From an uncultured Acidovorax sp. (lineage in GTDB: Bacteria > Pseudomonadota > Gammaproteobacteria > Burkholderiales > Burkholderiaceae_C), in assembly GCA_913774955.1 (NCBI GenBank), contig CAJYKV010000027.1, positions 248,001 through 312,000 on the forward strand: a stretch of DNA of 64,000 nucleotides, given 5' to 3'. The position numbers and the translations under genes are program-made. The first letter of the stretch is position 1. Every line of letters starts with the position of its first letter. The notes under the pieces are model-generated. The model had not been told where the DNA came from, ran no database searches, and saw nothing but the letters and a program-made list of their open reading frames with translations. Shown one piece after another: positions 22,758 to 31,167 of this stretch.

Positions 22758-22793
22758 AGTTTAACGAGAACCAGACCGGTTTTCGGCAATCCG

Positions 22794-22821
22794 GCCGCTT
22801 CGTTTTCGAAGCGGCTTTTTT
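22794..22821 (+). terminator. Intrinsic terminator after tRNA-Leu copy 1
   Basis: A perfect 9-base-pair stem, GCCGCTTCG/CGAAGCGGC, with a TTTT loop and followed by six T residues, 37 bases after the tRNA. Confidence 0.92.
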
Positions 22822-22925
22822 GTTTGTGCACCCGGCTGCGTCAGGCAGCCGAAGGCCCTATGCCCTGGCTCCGCAGTTTTTTTCGAAAAATTTGCGGATC
22901 CGGCCGAAGTGCCCGAAATCCTCGC

Positions 22926-22931
22926 TATAAT
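22926..22931 (+). promoter_or_regulatory. Consensus -10 box of the second tRNA-Leu gene
   Basis: A perfect TATAAT 18 bases before the tRNA. A clear -35 at 17 bases was not found. With the terminator at 22794-22821, it indicates that the second tRNA is transcribed on its own. Confidence 0.6.
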
Positions 22932-22948
22932 TCGAGGATTCCTGAGAT

Positions 22949-23033
<85 letters not shown>

Positions 23034-23045
23034 AAATTCGAAAAA

Positions 23046-23073
23046 GCCGCTGTTTCGACAGCGGCTTTTTTTT
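23046..23073 (+). terminator. Intrinsic terminator after tRNA-Leu copy 2
   Basis: An 8-base-pair stem GCCGCTGT/ACAGCGGC with a TTCG tetraloop, then eight T residues, 12 bases after the tRNA. Confidence 0.95.
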
Positions 23074-23374
23074 CGCCCATGCGGGCGCTCCGCAGACACG
23101 GCACCGCAGTGCACGCTGCATGGGCGGCGGCCGCCCGGGAGCGGCGCCCCCCGGTGGACGCGCTGCGATCTCCGGCTCACGCCCCGCGCCCGCCTGCCCC
23201 CTCGAGCAACGCTGTCCGGTGGATACGCCCACCATCTTGTCCGCAGCGCACGGCGTCCCCACCCACCAGGAATGACAAGAGCCGCAGGGCGGACCGTGCG
23301 GCTCTTGGGATGTCCCGCCCTCCGGGCGCGGAACGTGGCGGAGGCTGGGCGATGCCCATCCTCCGGATCGATCA
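23074..23374. other. Intergenic region between tRNA-Leu and the DUF349 gene
   Basis: About 300 bases without a supported gene. It contains one strong inverted repeat at 23277-23306, described separately. No promoter was recognised. Confidence 0.5.
23277..23306 (-). terminator. Inverted repeat downstream of the DUF349 gene
   Basis: A perfect 10-base stem AAGAGCCGCA/TGCGGCTCTT with a 10-base loop, 69 bases past the DUF349 stop. On the minus strand only a weak T-rich stretch follows, so it is a possible rather than a clear terminator. Confidence 0.45.
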
Positions 23375-26161
23375 TCAACCTTTCAGCAAAGCCTTGAGCG
23401 CCTGCTGCAGGCGGCGGGCGTTGCCCGGCTCGCTCGGGCTGGCCAGCACGCGAGCGGTGTCCTGGGCCCAGGTCTGGGCGGGCTGCGGATCGTTGCGGCG
23501 CGTGAGCAACTGCAGCTGCAGCGCACGGCGCGCCGACAGCTGTTCGGCCGGCGTCGGCACTTCGGCCGCCATCTCCAGACGCAGCAGCGCTTCGGACGCG
23601 TCGCCCGACGGGCCTGCCGACACGGCCTGCGCCCACGAGGAACGCACACCCGCCGGCACCCGCGCGCCCAGCTCCTGCGCCGACGGCAGCTGTGCGGCAT
23701 CGCGCTTCTCCCACGCCGCGAGCAGCTGGGTCAGCGCTTCGCCGTGCGCCTGGGCCGCCAGGCGCCGCAGGGCAGCCTGGGCATGCTCCTGCGCTTCGCG
23801 CTGTGCGCGGAACGCCGCATCGCCGAGGCGCGGGCCGCGCGGCTGCATGTCCCGATCGCCGAAGCGGCCGCCGCGGTCACCGCCGTCGCGGGCATCGCGC
23901 CCCGGACGGCCATCCCTGCGGTCGCGGTCGCCCGGACGTCCAGGGCGGCCAGCAGCCGCTGGCACGTCACGCTTGGCACCGGGGCGGTCGTCGCCGCGTA
24001 CGGCCACCACGGGACGGGCGGGCTTGGGAGCCGGCGCGGCCGGCACCGGCACGGGACGGGCGGGCTTGGGAGCCGGCGCGGCCGGTGCCGGTGCCGGTGC
24101 GGCGTCGGCATCTGCCTGCGGCGCTTCGCTGCCTTCGGATGCCGCGGCGGCATCGCCCGCAGCGGGAGCGGCAGCATCGGCACCCGGGGCGCTGCCGCTG
24201 GCGGCACGTGCCGCCGCAGCGCTTTCCTGCTGCGCCTGCGCCTGGCCGCGCACGGCAGCCTCCAGGGCCGCGAGGGCTGCCCGGATCTGCTGCACGTCGC
24301 CGGACGCGTTGGCCTGTTCGACGGCCTTGGAGGCGTCCAGCACGGCACGGTCGTGCGCGCTGGCCTCGCCCGCCATCTTCTGGCGGTCGGCCGACTTGCG
24401 ATTGAAGGCCTCGTCGATCGGCTTGCGGAAGGCATCCCAGAGCTTCTGCTCGTGCTTGCGGTCGAGCGGCACGGACTGGGCCTCGGCCTGCCAGCGCTGC
24501 TGCAGGCCCTTCACCGCGTCGATGCGCAGCGCGGGCGCGGCACCGAGCGCCGTGGCTTCTTCGATCATCGCGTGGCGGCGCGCCAGGCTTTCCTTCTGAG
24601 CCGCTTCCAGCGGCGCGGCCGCTGCGGAGAACGCCTGCTTCCACTGCGGCTGCAGTTCGGCATACACCTTCTCGTTCACATGGCCGCCTTCGCGCCAGCG
24701 GTCGGAGAACTGGTGCAGCGCGCGGTTCACCTGCTTCCAGTCGCGCTGCGCACCGTCCTCGGCCTGCGCGGCCGTCCAGGCCTGCAGTTCCTGGATGAGG
24801 GCGAGCCGCTGGCCCTTGTGCTCGGCCGCGTCGGCGCGCACCTTCTCCAGCCAGGCCTCGACCACCTTGTGCGCGGCGTTGCAGGCTTCGTCGAATTTCT
24901 TCCAGAGGGCATGGTTGGCCTGGCCGCTCTGGTCGGTCTGCTTCCACTGCTCACGCAGCTGGCGCAGGCTCTCCTGGATCTTGCGGCCGCCCAGGGCCTG
25001 GCCCTCCGGGCGCTTGAGCAGACCCTCGGCCTTGGCCACGAGTTCCTCGCGCACCTGGTCGGCGCTCCAGCGCTGCCAGCCCTGCAGCTCGCCCGCCGCC
25101 ACCAGTGCGGTATGCACCTCCTGCTCCAGCGCACCGTCGATGTGGCGGCCGTGCTGCTTGAGCACCGTGCGCAGGGCGGTGGCGGCGCCCGCGGACGCCT
25201 TGCCGTGGCCCTGCGCCGTTTCTTCCTGCAGCTTCACGAGCGCGGCGCGCACGGCCTGTTCGGCCTTCTCGCGCACGGCGGGATCGGTCTTCACGGCCGG
25301 ACGCGCGGCCGGTGCGGGCGCGGCACCGGCGGCAGCGCTGTCGACCAGCGGTTCGCCTCCACGGGCGACGCGCAGCTCTTCCGCCCAGACCGGGACGGGA
25401 GGCAGCGGCGCTTCGGGGTTCTCGGCCGCAGCGGCGGCCTGCGCGATGGCGGGCTGGAAGGCGCCCCACACCACCAGCAGTTGGGTGCGGGAGGCCTCGA
25501 GCTGGGGCGGGAAGCGGGCCTCGACGCTCGCCCAGGCGGGATCGCCCGAGAGTTCATCGGCCTGCTGCTGCCAGCGCTCCACGTCGGCACGCAGGGCTTC
25601 CAGCGCGGCCTGCGCGTCGCGCCACGGCTTGGTGGAGAGCACGTCGATGCGCTGGGCGAGCAGCACGGCCGCTTCGCGCTGGACCTGCACGCGGTGCTGC
25701 AGGTCTTCGATCACCTTCATACGCTCGGCCAGGCGGGCTTTCAGCGATGCGAGCGGCTCGCGCGAGAGCGGCGCACCGGCCTTGGCGGCGTCGCGCTGCC
25801 AGGCGAGCGCATCGGCGATGTGGAAACGGGAGGCGTCGAGCAGCGCTGTCGCCTTGTCGGCCCATTCGGCGGCGATGGCTTCCTGGCCCTTCGCGCGGCG
25901 GATCTCGTCGAGGCGTTCGCGCACGGCGCGCGCGGCGCCCTTGTCGCGGCCGCTCAGTTCCTTGAACACTTCCTGCAACTGCTCGGGGGCGGGCTGGGTG
26001 GCCAGCCAGTCGCGGATGCGCGAGGCGCGTTCGCCCGACGTGGCGGCGGAAAAGGCCCCGCCCGTCAACGCGTCCAGCGGATGCGGCTCGGAAGCTTTGG
26101 CCGGGGCCGGGGTCACTTCAGGGGCGTCAGACATTTTGTTGCGAGAAGAAAAAGGAAACAT
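23375..26161 (-). CDS. DUF349 domain-containing protein
   Basis: A protein of about 928 residues, mostly long alpha-helical DUF349-type repeats (W-rich, for example RQLREQWKQTDQ and LWKKFDEACNAAH). After about residue 630 there is an Ala/Pro/Lys linker with two copies of PAPKPARP encoded by a 42-base tandem repeat near 24008-24091. A very basic Arg/Gly/Asp-rich segment (GDRDRRDGRPGRDARDGG) follows, then a helical tail. The function of DUF349 is not established. The charged RGG-like linker suggests nucleic-acid or ribosome contact, which is inference. Start: ATG at 26161 (MFPFSSRNKM); ATG at 26134 is equally possible since neither has a clear ribosome site. Confidence 0.82.
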   Translation of the reverse strand: MFPFSSRNKMSDAPEVTPAPAKASEPHPLDALTGGAFSAATSGERASRIRDWLATQPAPEQLQEVFKELSGRDKGAARAVRERLDEIRRAKGQEAIAAEWADKATALLDASRFHIADALAWQRDAAKAGAPLSREPLASLKARLAERMKVIEDLQHRVQVQREAAVLLAQRIDVLSTKPWRDAQAALEALRADVERWQQQADELSGDPAWASVEARFPPQLEASRTQLLVVWGAFQPAIAQAAAAAENPEAPLPPVPVWAEELRVARGGEPLVDSAAAGAAPAPAARPAVKTDPAVREKAEQAVRAALVKLQEETAQGHGKASAGAATALRTVLKQHGRHIDGALEQEVHTALVAAGELQGWQRWSADQVREELVAKAEGLLKRPEGQALGGRKIQESLRQLREQWKQTDQSGQANHALWKKFDEACNAAHKVVEAWLEKVRADAAEHKGQRLALIQELQAWTAAQAEDGAQRDWKQVNRALHQFSDRWREGGHVNEKVYAELQPQWKQAFSAAAAPLEAAQKESLARRHAMIEEATALGAAPALRIDAVKGLQQRWQAEAQSVPLDRKHEQKLWDAFRKPIDEAFNRKSADRQKMAGEASAHDRAVLDASKAVEQANASGDVQQIRAALAALEAAVRGQAQAQQESAAAARAASGSAPGADAAAPAAGDAAAASEGSEAPQADADAAPAPAPAAPAPKPARPVPVPAAPAPKPARPVVAVRGDDRPGAKRDVPAAAGRPGRPGDRDRRDGRPGRDARDGGDRGGRFGDRDMQPRGPRLGDAAFRAQREAQEHAQAALRRLAAQAHGEALTQLLAAWEKRDAAQLPSAQELGARVPAGVRSSWAQAVSAGPSGDASEALLRLEMAAEVPTPAEQLSARRALQLQLLTRRNDPQPAQTWAQDTARVLASPSEPGNARRLQQALKALLKG
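24008..24091. repeat. 42-base tandem duplication inside the DUF349 gene
   Basis: Two adjacent copies of a GC-rich unit, identical over about 36 bases, encode a repeated PAPKPARPV segment of the linker. The period of 42 keeps the reading frame. Confidence 0.75.
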
Positions 26162-26458
26162 GGTTCTGGTTAGGAGGGGCAGGCGCCGGCGGCACCAGCG
26201 CCCGCACGCCGGGTCATGGCCCGGCGAATCGTCGAAGTCGCTATTTTGGCCCGGTTTTGCCTTCCGGCCTGTCGAGACGGTCAGCGCGGCCGGGAATCTC
26301 CGGCGCCGAGACTGCCCATATGGGGCGCAAAACGCACGCTGCAACCGCTCCAAAGCGGCCGGGCGGCCGGCGGGGCGGGGGCCATCCATGCAGCATACGA
26401 CAGTCCTGCGCCGCGTGGGTTCCGCTCCGTGCCCTGCCCCCGTCCGTGCGTCGAGGCC

Positions 26459-29400
26459 TCAGCGTGCCTCCAGCGAGAGCTCGGCCCGCGGCGCCGCGCG
26501 GGCCGGCGCTGCGTCGTCCACGCGCGGCGCGGCCACGAACAGCCGCTCCAGCGGGATGCCGTCCCGCGCGAGCCGGTCGCGCACGGCCACGGCGCGCGCC
26601 TGGGCCAGTTCCTGCAATGCCCCGGACGGCATGCGGATCTGTGCGAGCAGCAGCGCCTCCATCTCGGCGGGAGGAATGTCGCGGGCGAGCCCCAAGAGGT
26701 TGCGGGGCTTCGGAAAATCGGCGCGCCGGTAGAGCTCCCGCAGACCATCGGCCTGCGCCGCGGCCGCCGCGCCCGCTCCGGGAACGGCATCCCGCGCAGG
26801 GTCCGCGGCCGCCTGCGCGGCGGTTCCTCCGGCAGCCCGGCCGGCGGCGCGCCGCTGCACCAGCTGCTGCACCTGGGCGCGCAGGCGCTCGCGCTTCCAG
26901 CCCTCCTCTTCGCCATCGGCCGATGCGTGACCGGTCACGGTCAGGCGCAGCGCGGGCCGGTCGCGCAGGGAGCGCGCGACCTTTTCCAGCCCTTCCAGCG
27001 CGGCGGCATCCAGTTCGGCGCTGCCGGGCGCGAACGCCACCGCCCCCTGCTCCGCCGATCCGCCACCGAAGGCGTTCGCCAGCAGCGTGAACGGCGAGGT
27101 GACGGCCTTCAGCACCAGGCTGCCCACGGCCCGCAGGATGACCGGTGCCAGGCTGAACTGCGGGTCGTTGAGCGACCCGCTGATGGGCAGGTCCAGATCG
27201 ATCACGCCATTGCGATCGGCCAGCAGCGCGGCCGCGAGCCGCACCGGCAGGCTGGCGGGCGCGCCCTCCACCGGTTCGCCGAACACGAGCTGCTGCAGCA
27301 CGAGCCGGTTGCCGGCGGTGAGCTGGCCGTCGGGCAGCACGGTATAGCGGACGTCCATGCCCAGCTTGCCGCGCTCGATCCCGTGCCCGACGTACTTGAC
27401 GGCATAGGGCGAAAGCGGCGGCAGGTCCAGATCGCGCACGCGGCCCTGGATGTCGAGCGCGAGCGGCTTCGCCAGCGGATTGAGCCGCCCCGAGACCAGC
27501 AGCGACGCGGAACCCTGAACCCGCCCGGCCAGCTCCAGCTCCGCCATGTCCGGCGCCGCAGCATCCGGCGGGGGCTCGGACGAGAAGGCCCCCAGCCGGC
27601 CGGCCAATTCGCCGAGGTCGGCGGAATAGTTGGGCTCGATGAAATAGTCGGTGAAGCGCACGGAACCGGCGGACAGCACGACCGGGCCGAAACGCAGCAC
27701 GGCCTTCGACCCGGTGGCAGGGCCTGCCCCGTCCCCTCCAGCCACGGCCGGGGTGTCTGTCCCGGCCGCGTCGGCGGCCGGTGCGGGGGCCGATGCCGTG
27801 GCCGCCGGCGGCGTACCGGCCGCACGTGCCTGTCCCGCAGCCTGCGCCGCCGCGGCGGGCTGCCCCGTACCGGAAGACTCGGCCGCATCGCGTACGAGGT
27901 CCTGCAGATTGAGCCGCCCATTCTTCTGCAGCACGATGCGCGCGAAGAACTCCCGCAGCGCCGTCTCGCGCACGTCCAGGCGCACCGGGCTGCCCGGCTC
28001 CATGCGCCAGTCCACGCCCTGCAGGGCCAGATTGCGCCAGCGCAGCAGGTCCTCGCCGCGCGCGGCGGCTGCGGCCGGCGGGCCCTCTGCGGCCGGTGGT
28101 ATGGCGCGCACGCGCACCTCGTCGAGGGCCGCATTGCCGCGCGCGGAAGCCACCGCGCCCGACGCGCCCGATGCATAGCGCACTTCGCCGTCGAAGCCCG
28201 CCTCGGCACGCGCGACATGCACGTTCAGCCACGGGGCGACGTACGGCTCCAGCACATGCAGCGGCAGGCGCTGCGCCTGGAGGCGCCCCTGCACGCCCAC
28301 GGGCGCCATGGACAGGCGGCCTTCATAGGACAGCCGGCCCGGCGCGCGCCGCCCGGCCTCCCAGTCCGCGGACAGCGACAACTGCACGGGTGCCGCGCCC
28401 GCAGCGCCTGCGGCGGACGGGCCGGCGGGCCAGGCCAGGCCCCGGGCCCACAGTGCGATCGACGACCATTGCAGCTGCACGGGTGCCGTCGCCGACGGCA
28501 CCGCATCGCGCAGCGCCACCACCCCGTCCGCCACGGCCGCGTCATCGACGCGCACCGACCAGGGCGCCGCCGCCGGAGCGGGTGCGGCGGCCGTGCGGGA
28601 GACCTCTGCCGTGCCGGTGGCGGGGGCCGGCACGCCCGGGGCACGCACCGCCCAGCCTTCGAACATCCACCGGCCCGACGCCTCGCGTTCCACGCGCAGC
28701 TTCGGCGCCCTGGCCAGGAAGCGCCCGACGGATGCGGTGCGGGCGGTGAGGTGCACCACGGCATCCTCCACCTCGAGCCGATCCGCCTGCGCCCATACGC
28801 CTGGCGCGTAGCCCGGCCCTTCCTTCACCGCCTCACCCGATGGGGCGCCCGGTGCGCCGTTGACTGCGATGGCCGAAGGAACGCCACAGCGGCCCCCGTC
28901 CCCGCACGACAGCACCATCCGGTCGACCGAGAGCCGCGCGAGCCGGGCAACGACCGCGCCCGTCACGCGGTTCCAGGCGATGCCCGCGTCGGCATCGGCC
29001 GCGCCGCGCAGTTGCGGGGCGAATGAGGCAGCCAAATAGCTGTCGAACACCGCCAGCGGCAATCCGCGCACCGACGCGGCCACCTGCCCCCGGTCCGGCC
29101 AGGCCATGCCCTCGATACCGAGCGTGGCCGGGACGGCCTTGCGGGCATCCGACGGGGTTGCTGGGAATGCCAGCCGTGCATGCGCGGCGAACGGCAAGCC
29201 GCCCTTCCAGGGCCAGGCCAGCGAGGACGCCTGAATGCTCACCGCTTCCAGCGCCATCGCGACGGGGCGCCCGGTGCTGTCGTCGCGCCAGGCCACGCGC
29301 CCCCCCTGTACCGCGGCACGATCGACCACCACCCGCCATGGCGGGGCCGCCGTCTCCTCCGAGCCGGCGGCCCCGCCATGTTCGCGGCGCGCGGCCCCGG

Positions 29401-30433
29401 CCCAGTCGAGCTGGCCGCCCGCATCGCGGTGGAGGGCGATGCGGGGGGCCGTCCATTGCACCGAGGCCAGGTGCGCCCGGCGCTGCAGCGGCTCGATCGA
29501 CGCGGCGTGCACGTCGAGCGACTCGAATGACAGGGGATCAGCGCCTGCCGGCCCTTCGAGCCGCGCCTCCAGCACGCGGGCGCGGCCGCTGATGGCCAGC
29601 CGGGGCACCTCGCCCTGGCCGAAATCCAGCGCCAGGTCGGCGTCGAGCTTCCCCGCGAGCGGACGCATTGGGACGCCCTCCGGCCAGTAGGCCCGCAGCG
29701 GCGACAGATCCAGGCCCTCCACCTTCAGCCGTGCCCGCGCCTGCCGGTCTTCGGCGAACGGTGTGGCTTCGGCATGGGATTGGAAACGGCTGCCATCCAG
29801 CGTGAAGGCGAGCTGCGGGGTGACGGTGGCCTGCCGGTCGGCGGTCAGATTGCTTAAGAACGGCAGGCCGACGTCGAGCCCGCGCAGCGCATGCGACTGC
29901 CCCGTGCCGCGGTCGGTGAAATCGATCGAACCGTCGCGCAGCCGCAGGTTGTAGAACGCGAAACGGGCGCCGCTCCGGCCTTGCCGCGCGCCGGCCTGCT
30001 CGGACGCTGCAGCCCATCGCCGCAGCAGGTCGTCGACGTCGAAACGGCCGTCCTTCCCGCGCACCAGCCGCAACCGCGGTGCATCCACCTCCACCGCGTC
30101 CAGCACCGGCCCCAGGCGCACCAGGGACTGCAGTTCCATATCTATATAGATACGCCGGATATCCACCTGGGAAGGCCCGCCTGGCGAAGCCGCGGCCAGG
30201 GACACGTCGTGCAGGAAAAGCTCCATCGTCCAGGGCCGGAACTCCACTTTGCCGACCGTGGCGCTGCGGCCCCAGGTGTCCAGGGCCCAGCGCTCGATGC
30301 CCAGTCGCGCGAGCGGCGGCACGGCGAGCCACGCCAGCGCCCACACGGCCAACACCCCGGCCAGGCCCGCGCCCAGCCAGCGCAGCGCAAGGGCTGCGGA
30401 GCGGCCGCGTCCCGGGCATTCCGGCTTCTTCAT
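26459..30433 (-). CDS. DUF748 / AsmA-like envelope protein with OmpA-like C-terminal region
   Basis: A protein of about 1324 residues. An N-terminal membrane anchor (LGAGLAGVLAVWALAWLAV) is followed by a very long beta-rich periplasmic region of the DUF748/AsmA type (RWALDTWGRSATVGKVEFRP at its start, LQDLVRDA and RFTDYFIEPNYSADLGEL later). The C-terminal part carries an OmpA-like motif (FAPGSAELDAAALEGLEKVA, then TVTGHASADGEE). Relatives of AsmA/TamB/YhdP are thought to bridge the membranes or move phospholipids; that role is from the family. ATG at 30433 was chosen because the anchor follows directly. The frame stays open far upstream through an intrinsic terminator and cannot be coding there. 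Confidence 0.85.
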   Translation of the reverse strand: MKKPECPGRGRSAALALRWLGAGLAGVLAVWALAWLAVPPLARLGIERWALDTWGRSATVGKVEFRPWTMELFLHDVSLAAASPGGPSQVDIRRIYIDMELQSLVRLGPVLDAVEVDAPRLRLVRGKDGRFDVDDLLRRWAAASEQAGARQGRSGARFAFYNLRLRDGSIDFTDRGTGQSHALRGLDVGLPFLSNLTADRQATVTPQLAFTLDGSRFQSHAEATPFAEDRQARARLKVEGLDLSPLRAYWPEGVPMRPLAGKLDADLALDFGQGEVPRLAISGRARVLEARLEGPAGADPLSFESLDVHAASIEPLQRRAHLASVQWTAPRIALHRDAGGQLDWAGAARREHGGAAGSEETAAPPWRVVVDRAAVQGGRVAWRDDSTGRPVAMALEAVSIQASSLAWPWKGGLPFAAHARLAFPATPSDARKAVPATLGIEGMAWPDRGQVAASVRGLPLAVFDSYLAASFAPQLRGAADADAGIAWNRVTGAVVARLARLSVDRMVLSCGDGGRCGVPSAIAVNGAPGAPSGEAVKEGPGYAPGVWAQADRLEVEDAVVHLTARTASVGRFLARAPKLRVEREASGRWMFEGWAVRAPGVPAPATGTAEVSRTAAAPAPAAAPWSVRVDDAAVADGVVALRDAVPSATAPVQLQWSSIALWARGLAWPAGPSAAGAAGAAPVQLSLSADWEAGRRAPGRLSYEGRLSMAPVGVQGRLQAQRLPLHVLEPYVAPWLNVHVARAEAGFDGEVRYASGASGAVASARGNAALDEVRVRAIPPAAEGPPAAAAARGEDLLRWRNLALQGVDWRMEPGSPVRLDVRETALREFFARIVLQKNGRLNLQDLVRDAAESSGTGQPAAAAQAAGQARAAGTPPAATASAPAPAADAAGTDTPAVAGGDGAGPATGSKAVLRFGPVVLSAGSVRFTDYFIEPNYSADLGELAGRLGAFSSEPPPDAAAPDMAELELAGRVQGSASLLVSGRLNPLAKPLALDIQGRVRDLDLPPLSPYAVKYVGHGIERGKLGMDVRYTVLPDGQLTAGNRLVLQQLVFGEPVEGAPASLPVRLAAALLADRNGVIDLDLPISGSLNDPQFSLAPVILRAVGSLVLKAVTSPFTLLANAFGGGSAEQGAVAFAPGSAELDAAALEGLEKVARSLRDRPALRLTVTGHASADGEEEGWKRERLRAQVQQLVQRRAAGRAAGGTAAQAAADPARDAVPGAGAAAAAQADGLRELYRRADFPKPRNLLGLARDIPPAEMEALLLAQIRMPSGALQELAQARAVAVRDRLARDGIPLERLFVAAPRVDDAAPARAAPRAELSLEAR

Positions 30434-30510
30434 CCCATGGCGCGTGAGCGATCTCCATTGCATGCCCGGATTGCAGCAGATACCGGCCCTGTAGAGATGT
30501 AACGGAGCGC

Positions 30511-30553
30511 AAAAAAGAAAGCCCGGCAGGGCCAGGAAGGCTCTGCCGGGCTT
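30511..30553 (-). terminator. Strong intrinsic terminator on the minus strand
   Basis: An 11-base perfect stem AAGCCCGGCAG/CTGCCGGGCTT, extendable to 15 pairs with one G-T, and a 5-base loop. On the minus strand it is followed by TTTCTTTTTT. There is no T-tract on the plus side, so it acts on minus-strand transcripts. Confidence 0.92.
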
Positions 30554-30741
30554 GACGGCTGACGCAACGGTCCTTTGCCATCGTTTTTGCACCATGGAGG
30601 TTGAAGGTCCATGGGGCAGGAGGCAAGGTATTGCCTCCAGGGGTTTGCCGTGGAAGTTTCTTCCTGCCCTGCCGGGGCACTGCATGCCCATGGCTGGTGG
30701 TTTCCGCTTCGTCCGGCGATGCCTGATCGATGTCAGACGCC
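30511..30741 (-). ncRNA. Candidate small RNA with six hairpins
   Basis: A minus-strand promoter-like pair (below) is followed by about 225 bases with no plausible gene but with successive perfect or near-perfect hairpins. They are: SL1 30715-30741 (GGCG/CGCC with inner CTGA/TCAG); SL2 30675-30689 (GGGCA/TGCCC); SL3 30652-30664 (GGAAG/CTTCC); SL4 30619-30638 (eight pairs, GGAGGCAA/TTGCCTCC, 4-base loop); SL5 30592-30614 (CCATGGA/TCCATGG). The intrinsic terminator at 30511-30553 ends it. It resembles no RNA family I can name. It could instead be a long attenuated leader of the DUF748 gene, which starts 78 bases past the terminator stem. Confidence 0.6.
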
Positions 30742-30745
30742 TCCA

Positions 30746-30773
30746 ATTTAACGAATCCCGGCCACCGCGCCAA
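30746..30773 (-). promoter_or_regulatory. Promoter-like elements of the candidate small RNA
   Basis: On the minus strand, TTGGCG (30773-30768) and TTAAAT (30751-30746) are 16 bases apart. The predicted start of transcription is near 30740, at the first base of SL1. Confidence 0.45.
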
Positions 30774-30944
30774 GCGAAATTTGCAATGGGCCTGCCAGCC
30801 ATGATTGCGCCAGACTTTCGCAGCGTGATCAGCGTCATTACGCCGTCACAGTCAAGGTGTTACAAGGCTCGTGAAAACCCCCGAAACTGTGTTTGCATCC
30901 ATATTTTTTAGAATAAATTGATCTAACGAATAGCATCCTTAGTG

Positions 30945-30974
30945 TTGACCTGGCATTTGGCACCCTCCTAGAAT
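30945..30974 (+). promoter_or_regulatory. Sigma-70-type promoter of the lytic transglycosylase gene
   Basis: TTGACC (30945-30950), an 18-base spacer and TAGAAT (30969-30974). It sits in an AT-rich island unusual for this window. Transcription would start near 30981, leaving a leader of about 187 bases. Confidence 0.75.
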
Positions 30975-30980
30975 CCGCCA

Positions 30981-31167
30981 GCTTCAAAACCCGAGGCTGA
31001 ACACGCTCACCATCGCCGCCGAATCCGGCGCACCGGGTCCCCCACTCCGCCCAGCTGCGGAGATGCCGTGTGGGGATCTTGATGGCGAACCCATCCAGGC
31101 GAGATGCCTGGCACGGAGGTCCCCGCAGGGAGCTCCGCAACAGGCCTCGACTCAGAAAGGAAGAGCT
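30981..31167 (+). promoter_or_regulatory. Folded, riboswitch-like 5' leader of the transglycosylase gene
   Basis: A closing helix pairs CGAGGC-TG (30992-30999) with CA-G-GCCTCG (31141-31149), just before the ribosome site AAAGGAAGAG. Inside are hairpins at 31017-31030 (CGCCG/CGGCG), 31040-31075 (CCCCA/TGGGG around CTCCGC/GCGGAG), 31081-31095 (GATGG/CCATC), 31095-31111 (CCAGGC/GCCTGG) and 31114-31137 (CGGAG-TCCC/GGGA-CTCCG). GATGG can alternatively pair with CCATC at 31010-31014. The architecture is like a ligand-binding leader. The conserved core of the c-di-AMP (ydaO) class, known before cell-wall hydrolases, was not found. Confidence 0.55.

Noticed and set aside
30434-30838. Upstream extension of the DUF748 protein
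   Set aside because: It would run through a strong intrinsic terminator, and the membrane anchor expected at the N-terminus begins right after ATG 30433.
30981-31149. A c-di-AMP (ydaO) riboswitch
   Set aside because: Only a short GCCGAATCC resemblance; the conserved 3' core with AGCTAAC and the GGGG-AATC segment were not found, and these bacteria are not known for c-di-AMP. Left as an unclassified leader.
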